A DNA stretch of 37,034 nucleotides from Planctomyces sp. (GTDB lineage: Bacteria > Planctomycetota > Planctomycetia > Planctomycetales > Planctomycetaceae): NCBI GenBank assembly GCA_005791255.1, contig SXXK01000481.1:1-37034 (forward strand). Reading direction: 5' to 3'. Of the stretch, positions 21,952-29,158 are shown one piece after another. The number at the start of each line of letters is the position of its first letter. Within the stretch, counting starts at the first letter, position 1. The notes below the pieces were generated by a model. The model had not been told where the DNA came from and searched no databases. It saw only the letters and a list, made by a program, of their open reading frames with translations. The position numbers were made by a program, and so were the translations under genes.

Positions 21952-24189
21952 GTCGCGCAGGTGATCACCAGCCTGCAGCGCGGCGGCGCTGAGCGGCTGG
22001 CGCTGGACCTGCACAGCGAGTGGCTGGCAGATACAGAGCTGAATCCGTTGCTGCTGTCCCTCGCTGCGCCGGGAAGAACGGCCTTTCCAGTGCCCGACAG
22101 GTGCCTGGTACTGCCGCCACAGCCCGCTCGGTACGAACGCGTGCCTGCTGCTGTCAAGGTGCTGGAGCGTTACTGTGTCGATCTTGTGCACTGTCATTTG
22201 CTGGATCAGTCGGAACTGCGGCAGTTGGCCACTCTCGGGGTCCCGCGGATGCTCACTGTGCACAATGCTCGACAGGGCTGGACGAGCGGAACGGAATCAC
22301 TGACGTCGGAGGACGTAAGCCTGCTGATTGGCTGTTCCATGTGTGTGACGGCAGAGCTCGGGCAGTGTGCTGGACGAGTGCCCGTGCGGACGATCTGGAA
22401 CGGCATTCGTGAATCGGGCGGTGCACTGTCGCGACAGGCAGCCGGTGAGCGGAACGCGCGGGAACAGGCTGGCCGGCAGAAGCTGCGCAGGGAATTGGCG
22501 ATTCCGCCGGATGCGATCGTCATAGTGGCAGTTGCCAATATACGGCCGCAAAAGCGTCTGGAACGATTGCCAGCGGTCCTTGGGGAGCTGCAGGCATTGC
22601 TTAAGCAGGAGGCGGAGGATCGCCCTGTGCACCTGATTCTGGCAGGAGAACGTTCGTCACAGCATGAGCAATCCATGCAGGCTGATGCCCTTCTGGACAG
22701 TGCGATTACGGAATATGCTGTTGCCGAGTACGTGCATCGAATTGGCAGCGTGGAAGACACCAGGGCCCTGCTGTCATGCTGCGATGCACTGGTTAGTGTC
22801 AGTGACTATGAAGGTTTGAGTCTTGTGCATCTGGAAGCTCTCGCGGCAGGCATTCCGGTGATTGCCACTGCCGTTGGCGGGACGCCGGAGATTGCTGCCG
22901 CGAGTCCTGCTGTGGAAGTCCTGCCTCCGGAATTGACGGCGGCTGAGTTTGCTGAAACGGTGTGGCGAGTGTTGAAAAAGTCAGGTGGCATGACAATTAA
23001 ACTGCCGGAGGTATTTTCACTGCGGGCCATGTCCGTGCGATACCGGCAGTTCTTTCCGCGACTGGTCGGCTGCGATGTCCGGCAGGCGTGCAGGGGGCTG
23101 CTGCTGGTCATCAATAATCTGTCGACGGGTGGCGCGCAAACCAGCGCCAGACGACTGCTGAAGGAATTGCGGCGCCGCGGAGTCCCTGTGCGAGCCGTAG
23201 TGCTGCAGGAGGTGCCGGAGTACCCGACTCCGGGTCGTCTGGATTTGCTGGCGGTCGGTATTCCGGTGATGGTGCTGCCGCTGGCTGGCAGGACGGCGTC
23301 GCTGGCCGCAATGCACCCGCTGCTGTTGGAACTTGATCGGGAGCAACCAGCGGCAGTGGCGTTCTGGAATGTGATGCCGGCGGTGAAGATGCTGCTGGCG
23401 GATGCGCTGCCGGGAATTCACAAGTTCGACGTCAGTCCCGGTGAAATGAATTTTGAATCGCTGGAGCGGTACTTTGCGAGGCCGCGAGCTGATCTGCCGA
23501 TTCGCAGCTCGAGGGATTACGGACGGCTGCTGGCCGGTGCTGTGGTGAAATATGGCAGACAGCGTGCGGTGGCTGCTGCTCAGTTGCAAACAGAAATGCA
23601 CGTGATCCCGAACGGTGTCGATTTGCCGGCACGAGTGAGGGAGCACGGGCCGCGTGAACGAGTGATCCTGGGGACTTCAGCACGCATCAGTCCGCAGAAG
23701 AAGCTTGAACAGTCGCTCGGAGCATTGCGTCTGGCGTTGCCGCAGCTGCCGGATTGTGAGTTATGGATCGCAGGGGCACCCGACCGCGACTGCGAAGCGT
23801 ATGCGCAGGATTTGCGGCGGCTGGCAGCCGGACTGCCGGTGATCTGGCTGGGCGAAGTTCAGGACGTTGGCAGCTTTCTGCAGCAGCTGGATGTCTTTGT
23901 GATGATTTCGCATCCGGCGGGATGTCCGAATGCGTCACTCGAGGCCCTCGCTGCGGGGTTGCCGGTCATTGCGACGGATTACGGAGGCGTGCATGAACAG
24001 GTACTGGATGGTGTGAACGGAAAGCTTGTGCCGGACGGAGCGGAATCGGAGTTTGCCAGTGCGATGATTCTGCTGGCGCAGGATGCGGCGCTGCGGAGCG
24101 AGTGGGGACGCAACGCCAGGACGCATGCGGAGGCCCATTTCAGGATGGACCGGATGGTGGCTGGTTATGTTGAGGCTCTGGGTTTGTGA
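21670..24189 (+). CDS. IS21 IstA N-terminus fused to a tandem GT4 glycosyltransferase
   Basis: An 839-residue open frame. Residues 1-94 are IstA-type transposase sequence. From about 95 (RVAQVITSLQRGGAERLAL) a GT4 glycosyltransferase begins exactly as GT4 enzymes usually do, with DLVHCHLLDQSEL, NIRPQKRLERLP, and the EX7E motif intact (Glu381, Glu389 in YEGLSLVHLEALAAG). A second GT4 module starts near 475 (LLVINNLSTGGAQTSARRLL) with HVIPNGVDLPA and ISPQKKLEQS; its EX7E has Ala750 in place of the first Glu (HPAGCPNASLEALAAG, Glu758). GT4 enzymes transfer sugars from nucleotide donors, in cell-envelope or exopolysaccharide assembly. The start is the IS-derived GTG. The native GT start codon and any of its residues before the joint have been lost. 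Confidence 0.85.
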   Translation: MTRVFTNMEIWVEVRRRVLTGELSKRAACREYKIHWQTLENILGHSEPPGYQKTKPRSSIVDAFEPIIEEILKSDRQVHRKQRHTARRIFERLRVAQVITSLQRGGAERLALDLHSEWLADTELNPLLLSLAAPGRTAFPVPDRCLVLPPQPARYERVPAAVKVLERYCVDLVHCHLLDQSELRQLATLGVPRMLTVHNARQGWTSGTESLTSEDVSLLIGCSMCVTAELGQCAGRVPVRTIWNGIRESGGALSRQAAGERNAREQAGRQKLRRELAIPPDAIVIVAVANIRPQKRLERLPAVLGELQALLKQEAEDRPVHLILAGERSSQHEQSMQADALLDSAITEYAVAEYVHRIGSVEDTRALLSCCDALVSVSDYEGLSLVHLEALAAGIPVIATAVGGTPEIAAASPAVEVLPPELTAAEFAETVWRVLKKSGGMTIKLPEVFSLRAMSVRYRQFFPRLVGCDVRQACRGLLLVINNLSTGGAQTSARRLLKELRRRGVPVRAVVLQEVPEYPTPGRLDLLAVGIPVMVLPLAGRTASLAAMHPLLLELDREQPAAVAFWNVMPAVKMLLADALPGIHKFDVSPGEMNFESLERYFARPRADLPIRSSRDYGRLLAGAVVKYGRQRAVAAAQLQTEMHVIPNGVDLPARVREHGPRERVILGTSARISPQKKLEQSLGALRLALPQLPDCELWIAGAPDRDCEAYAQDLRRLAAGLPVIWLGEVQDVGSFLQQLDVFVMISHPAGCPNASLEALAAGLPVIATDYGGVHEQVLDGVNGKLVPDGAESEFASAMILLAQDAALRSEWGRNARTHAEAHFRMDRMVAGYVEALGL

Positions 24190-24346
24190 GCTGATCGTTG
24201 ACAGCCGCAGCCGTTGGTTTGGCAGGTTTTTACAGCGTCGGGTATCGGAAATTTCATGGTATCATATGCCGGTATTCTCTTGTAACGTGGCACCTGGACG
24301 TCTTGAGTGTTCTCCTGAGGGAAGTGGTATAAAGGGGTACTGAAAC

Positions 24347-25393
24347 ATGGGTGTGACTCGGAAGCCAATGCGGGAATCGGCAGAAGCTGATTGGCGTGGC
24401 GGGTGCGATGCCGGACGTGGCATCGGTGCTGTCGGTCGGCGGTTCTTTTGGTTGCTGTTCCTCGGGCTGTGTTTCGCGCGCGGACCTGCGGAGGCTCGGG
24501 CGCAGGAAACGGAGACAGCCGCGGCGCCCGGTTCGGTGATCGCAGAACTGGCAAAAGAGGCTGCGAAGGTTCAGCCGTTTTTGCAGGGCAAATGGACCAA
24601 GCAGTGGGCTGAGCAGGCAGGTAAGCTTGAGCCTGTTCGTCCGCGCCGAATCATGTCGGGGCAGCGGGAAGTGCTGGTGGATGAGTCATTTTTCTATGCG
24701 GGTCGGTATGGATCGCCACTGACGTACGGGCGTGTTCTTGATCTGGCTGAGAAGCATGGATTTTCGCCATCGGCGGGGGCTCGAGTGTTTGATTTCGGTT
24801 ACGGCAGTATTGGGCATTTACGAATGCTGGCTCAATCGGGGCTGCAGGTGACTGGCGTGGACGTGGATGAATTGCTGCCGGTGATGTACGAGAAGTGTTC
24901 GGGGCCGTGCGGCAGTGGCAGTGTGCTGCTGCTGAATGGTCGCTTTCCGGCCGAGGAAGAGCTCGTGCAGAAAGCGGGTACGGGATATGACTTGTTCCTC
25001 TCGAAAAACACATTGAAGCGCGGTTACATTCATCCGGCTCGTGAGCCTGCCAGTCCTCGCCATGTAATCCGGCTGGGTGTTTCGGACGAAAAATATCTGC
25101 AGCAGGTATTTGATATGCTGAAGCCCGGCGGTTTGTTCTGCATTTACAACTTTTGCCCGGCGAAGGCAGCAGACGATAAACCGTACATCACCTGGGCCGA
25201 CGGTGAATCTCCTTTTTCGAAGGAACAGTTTGAAGCGGCGGGTTTTGAGGTGCTTGAATTTGACGTGGTCGATGATCAGCCGGCTCGGGAACTGGGGCAT
25301 CTGCTGGGGTGGGACGCCGAGGGCGGGATGCAGCTGCAGACTGATTTGTTTGCGTGGTATTCAATAGCAAGGAAGCGACCGAGCGTTCCATAG
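24347..25393 (+). CDS. Exported class I SAM-methyltransferase-like protein
   Basis: A 348-residue protein. A long charged N-region is followed by GRRFFWLLFLGLCFARGPAE and an AxA-type cleavage site near EARAQ, so the protein appears to be exported or membrane-anchored. The rest is a Rossmann-like methyltransferase: VFDFGYGSIGHLRMLAQSG (motif I in the form DFGYGSxG), VTGVDVDELLPVMYEK (acidic loop), YDLFLSKNTLKRGYIHP, QVFDMLKPGGLFCIYNFCP (post-motif) and a closing alpha/beta part. SAM is cytoplasmic, so export of an active enzyme would be odd; it may be anchored with the domain inside. Start ATG at 24347, with AAAGGGG at longer spacing. It precedes the Tes-like operon on the same strand, 169 bases away. 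Confidence 0.75.
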   Translation: MGVTRKPMRESAEADWRGGCDAGRGIGAVGRRFFWLLFLGLCFARGPAEARAQETETAAAPGSVIAELAKEAAKVQPFLQGKWTKQWAEQAGKLEPVRPRRIMSGQREVLVDESFFYAGRYGSPLTYGRVLDLAEKHGFSPSAGARVFDFGYGSIGHLRMLAQSGLQVTGVDVDELLPVMYEKCSGPCGSGSVLLLNGRFPAEEELVQKAGTGYDLFLSKNTLKRGYIHPAREPASPRHVIRLGVSDEKYLQQVFDMLKPGGLFCIYNFCPAKAADDKPYITWADGESPFSKEQFEAAGFEVLEFDVVDDQPARELGHLLGWDAEGGMQLQTDLFAWYSIARKRPSVP

Positions 25394-25562
25394 CGGGCAA
25401 CCATGTCAGGCTGATGACTGTCGCGACTGCAGCCGGAGGTCCTCGCAGCCGTTTCTGTACGGCATCTTTCAGCGGTATCCGGCTTGCGGTCCGCCTGTAT
25501 TCCTGGTAGGGTTTCTGCTGCTGTAATTGCGGACAGTTCACGCCTTCTTCAGGCAGGTGCCC

Positions 25563-26252
25563 ATGCGTGGTCGAATTCAGCCATTGATGTCAGCGGACGC
25601 GTCCGAGTCTGCGTGGTATGTCCTTTGTCGCTGGCGGCAGTACGTTGCCGAGCAGCGAGTGAATGTGCTCAGAATCTGCACGATCGCCCTGTTTTATCTG
25701 GTGCACCTGCTGCGGTATCAGGCGGGGGCAGGCACGAGCTGGCTGGGTTTTCTCCAGGAAGGTGGTGCCGGCGGGATTTCATTTCAGCGTCATCTGGCCA
25801 TCACAGTCGTGGTTGCCGGCTGGGTGCTATGGAGTCTGACAGTGCATGTGCTGCTGCTGGATCGAGTTTTTCCGCAGCGTCTGCCATTGGTCTCGATCTG
25901 CCTCGACTGTGCTTTTCTGACGGCAGTGCTGGTGTGCAGTTCGGGAGCTGCCAGTCCCCTTGTGTGTGGTTATTTTTTGATTGTGATGATGGCGGGGCTG
26001 CGTTTGAATCTGGCGTGGGTGCGAGCAGCGGCAGGCTGTTCACTGGCAGGCTATTTGATACTGCTGGGCTGCAGTCGCTGGCCGATGGGAATGCTGCTGG
26101 CCGACCCGTTGCCAGTTATTCCACGCTATCATCAGATCGTGGTGGGGCTGGCAATCGTGTTTTCCGGTGTGATTGTGGGGCAGATTGTCCGGCATGTGCG
26201 ACAGATGGCTGAATCGCTGATGATGGGTTCTCTGCGGGAGCGTCAATCATGA
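25563..26252 (+). CDS. Polytopic membrane protein of unknown function
   Basis: A 229-residue protein with about six membrane segments: VLRICTIALFYLVHLL, HLAITVVVAGWVLWSLTVHV, LVSICLDCAFLTAVLVC, LVCGYFLIVMMAGLRL, AAAGCSLAGYLILLGC and IVVGLAIVFSGVIVGQIV. The layout resembles the sensory membrane part of histidine kinases or cyclases, but no output domain follows. I do not recognise a family. The ATG at 25563 has AGGTG just upstream; ATGs at 25527 and 25587 are alternatives. The gene overlaps the next by four bases (ATGA), so both are translationally coupled in the operon leading to the radical SAM gene. Confidence 0.7.
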   Translation: MRGRIQPLMSADASESAWYVLCRWRQYVAEQRVNVLRICTIALFYLVHLLRYQAGAGTSWLGFLQEGGAGGISFQRHLAITVVVAGWVLWSLTVHVLLLDRVFPQRLPLVSICLDCAFLTAVLVCSSGAASPLVCGYFLIVMMAGLRLNLAWVRAAAGCSLAGYLILLGCSRWPMGMLLADPLPVIPRYHQIVVGLAIVFSGVIVGQIVRHVRQMAESLMMGSLRERQS

Positions 26253-26917
26253 GTGCTGCTCCGTCCGGCTCGCGATGCAGTCGCTGTGGCGCTTCACGGA
26301 AACAGGGAGATTCATTCTGCTGGCTATGTTTTTCGCCGCTGGAGACTGCCGTTGCGGCACAGGAGCAGGCGTCTTCGTCGACCGTGCGGACGGTTCGTTC
26401 CTCTTCGGCTGTCCCTGCAGAGATTGAGACAGAGAGCTCGGTGAGCAATCCATTCCAGCTGGACGCCTCTGTATCCGAATCCGTCAGTGCCGGCTCCGGG
26501 GCAGCACTGGCGGTTTTGCTGCTGCTGCTGTTTGTGATTTTTCTTGTGACGCTGGTGCTTTTTCAGACCATGCCGGGTGTTGCGATTCTGTTTGGATTGT
26601 TTGTCGTGGTGCCGCTGTTTCGGACGCTGATTGTGTCCTCGCACCGGGCCCGGCGCGGTAAGCCCGTCAGCGTGGCTCGCAGGATCGAAATGTTTCTTGC
26701 ATCGTTGGCAGTGATGGTGGGGCTGGTGCTGTTGTGGGGATTGAGTGCAGTTATTGGTCTTGTGGTGCTGTGTTTTACCGCTGCCGGTGCAAGTCAGGGT
26801 GGCAGCGATCCGACACCGCTGATTGTGTTGGTCGGAGCGGGTATTGTGGGGGTGGTGCTGGTACTGACATCAATGGTGGTGTGGTCGCGATTTCGGAAAG
26901 ACGTAGACAGGGACTAA
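26249..26917 (+). CDS. Zinc-ribbon membrane protein
   Basis: A 222-residue protein. The N-terminus has a zinc ribbon: Cys10 and Cys13 (CSRCG), Cys24 and Cys27 (CWLCF). A Ser/Thr/Val-rich linker follows, then about four to five membrane segments (ALAVLLLLLFVIFLVTLVLF, GVAILFGLFVVVPLF, MFLASLAVMVGLVLLWGL, LIVLVGAGIVGVVLVLTSMV) and a short charged tail. The pattern zinc ribbon plus membrane segments is frequent in planctomycetes and has no fixed role. It overlaps the upstream gene by four bases and is ten bases before the radical SAM gene, so a joint function with these is likely. Confidence 0.75.
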   Translation: MSAAPSGSRCSRCGASRKQGDSFCWLCFSPLETAVAAQEQASSSTVRTVRSSSAVPAEIETESSVSNPFQLDASVSESVSAGSGAALAVLLLLLFVIFLVTLVLFQTMPGVAILFGLFVVVPLFRTLIVSSHRARRGKPVSVARRIEMFLASLAVMVGLVLLWGLSAVIGLVVLCFTAAGASQGGSDPTPLIVLVGAGIVGVVLVLTSMVVWSRFRKDVDRD

Positions 26918-26927
26918 CGGTGCTGAC

Positions 26928-28475
26928 ATGTCCGGGCTGAAACTGCGCGATCATCGTTTTCTCGGGGCCACATCCAGCATGTGTCCGCAGTGCCTTGCGG
27001 TGGTGCCGGCAAAGATTGTGTCGCGAAACGGCCGGGTGTATTTTCGCAAGCAGTGCCCGCAGCATGGAGTTCGCGAGGATTTTGTCTGCAGTGATGATCG
27101 CTGGTTTGATCGGATGGAGTACAGTCTGCCGGGGAAGGTTCCGGCCTCCTTCGCAGTAACTCCGCAGCGCGGCTGCCCTTACGACTGCGGTCTGTGCACG
27201 GAGCACGAACAGCATACCTGCGTGGCAGTGCTGGAAATTTCAACCTCCTGCAATCTGACGTGTCCCCTGTGCTACGCATCGAGTCGGCCGGGCGGAGTGC
27301 ACCTGCCGGTGGCGGAGTGTCAGCGAGCCATCGATTTTCTGGTGCGATATGAGGGGCGTCCGGAGATTCTGCAACTGTCAGGTGGTGAGCCCACCATTCA
27401 TCCGCAGTTTGTTGAAATCCTGGATTACGCGTGTCGACAGCCGATCGACATTGTGATGATCAATACCAATGGAGTGCGACTGGCGTCGGATCAGAGGCTG
27501 CTGGATGAACTGGCGCAGCGGAATCGGCGTTGCGAGGTGTATCTGCAGTTTGATGGGCTGGATGAGGCCAGCAGTCAGACGCTGCGAGGTGAGCCGCTGC
27601 TGGAAACGAAGCTGCGGGCGATCGAAGAGCTGGGGCGCCGCGATATTCGGACGATCCTGGTCTGCACGGTGGAAACCGACGTGAACACGGCTCAGCTGGG
27701 AGACATTGTGCGATTCGGGGCCGAACGCCCGTGGATTACTGGCGTGAGCTTTCAGCCCGCAACCTACGTGGGGCGATGTCCGCTGCCTGAGACGCTGGAG
27801 CGGCGGGTGACATTCCCGGACATTATCAAGGGGCTGGCCGATCAGTCGCAGGGCATCTGGCGACAGGCGGATTTTCTCCCGCTGCCCTGTGCCCATCCCA
27901 ACGCTCATTCCCTCGCCTATGCCTACCGGGAACAGGGCCGACTGACTCCGCTGACACGATTCATCGATATCCAGAATCATCTGGATCTGCTGGCCAACGG
28001 AATTACTTTCAATCGGACCAGTGCGCAGGAACTGATTGCGAAGTTTATCTCGCGACAGGGGTGTGGCTGTGCGGGGGATTGTGGTGAGTCTGTGGCAGCC
28101 AGCGGGCCCGGCTTTTCAAATGTTTTGCAGGGCGGTCCGACCGGCGGTCCGATGCGAGGCAGTTCGGGGGATGTGCCGCTGGATCCCGAAACGGAACGCA
28201 TGGCCATGTCGTTCTTTCGGCGAGTGCTCAGTCAGGATCTTTCGCCGTCCGACGTGTTCCGCATCACGACGACCAGTTTCATGGATGCATACAATTTTGA
28301 TATCCGGCAACTGATGAAGGGTTGCGTGCATCATTTGCTGCCCAGTGGTCATCTGATTCCATTCTGTGCTTACAATCTGCTGTATCGTGACGGGCATGTG
28401 CCGTTGCCGCCCCTCTCGGCGTCGGCCGGCCACCCTGCGGATCGTGAACTTGTCACATTGGAAGTTCCGGGCTGA
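26928..28475 (+). CDS. Radical SAM protein of the tetraether lipid synthase (Tes/MJ0619) type
   Basis: A 515-residue protein. The N-terminal part has Cys19/Cys22 (CPQC) and CPQHG at 43-47, a rubredoxin-like site, then GCPYDCGLCTEHEQHTC (82-98), a signature of the MJ0619 family, with Cys83, Cys87 and Cys90. The radical SAM cluster site is CNLTCPLC (Cys108, Cys112, Cys115), followed by LSGGEPTIHP. Later come GCGCAGDCG and the closing CVHHLLPSGHLIPFCAYN. In archaea Tes (MJ0619) couples two lipid tails through an unactivated carbon-carbon bond to give membrane-spanning tetraether lipids; bacterial homologues are candidates for membrane-spanning lipid synthesis but are mostly untested. The cysteine count supports several iron-sulphur clusters. 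The next gene starts inside this stop codon (TGATG). Confidence 0.85.
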   Translation: MSGLKLRDHRFLGATSSMCPQCLAVVPAKIVSRNGRVYFRKQCPQHGVREDFVCSDDRWFDRMEYSLPGKVPASFAVTPQRGCPYDCGLCTEHEQHTCVAVLEISTSCNLTCPLCYASSRPGGVHLPVAECQRAIDFLVRYEGRPEILQLSGGEPTIHPQFVEILDYACRQPIDIVMINTNGVRLASDQRLLDELAQRNRRCEVYLQFDGLDEASSQTLRGEPLLETKLRAIEELGRRDIRTILVCTVETDVNTAQLGDIVRFGAERPWITGVSFQPATYVGRCPLPETLERRVTFPDIIKGLADQSQGIWRQADFLPLPCAHPNAHSLAYAYREQGRLTPLTRFIDIQNHLDLLANGITFNRTSAQELIAKFISRQGCGCAGDCGESVAASGPGFSNVLQGGPTGGPMRGSSGDVPLDPETERMAMSFFRRVLSQDLSPSDVFRITTTSFMDAYNFDIRQLMKGCVHHLLPSGHLIPFCAYNLLYRDGHVPLPPLSASAGHPADRELVTLEVPG

Positions 28476-29158
28476 TGTGGGCTTACACGGCAATCATGTG
28501 TCTGGCTGTGGGTGTGGCGTTTGTGCTGTCTCGTCGTACGCAGCGCGGGCTGGGACTGGCGCCGGCTGAGCGACTGGGTGTGGGACTGGGGGCATTCTGC
28601 GGAGCGATGATCGGGGCGAAGCTGCCATTTGTGTTTTCGGACTGGCAGGCGTTTTTGAGCGGTGCAGCCTGGTTTTCTGACGGTAAAACAATCCTGCTGG
28701 GTATGGCGGGCGGATATCTGGGTGTCGAAGCGGCGAAGTGGAGTCTGGGCGTCAGGACTCGGACCGGGGACAGCTTTGCATTGCCGGTGGCTGCTGCGAT
28801 CGCGATTGGCCGAATTGGCTGTTTCGTGGGCGGGTGCTGCTTTGGCACGCCGACGAGTCTGCCGTGGGGTGTGGTGTTTCCGCAGGTTGATCAGCTGCCC
28901 CGGCATCCGGTGCAATTGTACGAAGCGGCATTTCATACTGTCGCCGCCCTCCTGCTGAGCGCAGCTCTGCAGCGGCAGTGGTGTCGCGGTCAGCTGATCA
29001 AGATTTACGTCGTCGTGTACGCAGGCTGGCGATTTCTGACGGAGTTCATCCGCCCTGAAATTCGCCTGCTGGCCGGCCTGACCTGGTACCAGTGGGCCAG
29101 TGTGGTCCTGATGGCCGGATTCGGCTGGCTTTGGTATCACGACTCCAGAAAGCGTTAA
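28475..29158 (+). CDS. Lgt-like prolipoprotein diacylglyceryl transferase family protein
   Basis: A 227-residue membrane protein. It has the Lgt motifs in modified form: IGRIGCFVGGCCFG (111-124) in place of the Arg-x-Gly-Asn motif of Lgt, HPVQLYE (144-150), and WRFLTEFIRPE (185-195) carrying an Arg and Glu like those essential in E. coli Lgt. It is shorter than housekeeping Lgt (about 280-300 residues) and has Cys-rich replacements, so it may act on another acceptor. Lgt moves diacylglyceryl from phosphatidylglycerol to a lipoprotein cysteine. Its coupling to a Tes-like gene suggests work on the same lipids. It overlaps the radical SAM stop and converges with DUF1501, both stops overlapping within TTAA. 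Confidence 0.82.
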   Translation: MWAYTAIMCLAVGVAFVLSRRTQRGLGLAPAERLGVGLGAFCGAMIGAKLPFVFSDWQAFLSGAAWFSDGKTILLGMAGGYLGVEAAKWSLGVRTRTGDSFALPVAAAIAIGRIGCFVGGCCFGTPTSLPWGVVFPQVDQLPRHPVQLYEAAFHTVAALLLSAALQRQWCRGQLIKIYVVVYAGWRFLTEFIRPEIRLLAGLTWYQWASVVLMAGFGWLWYHDSRKR

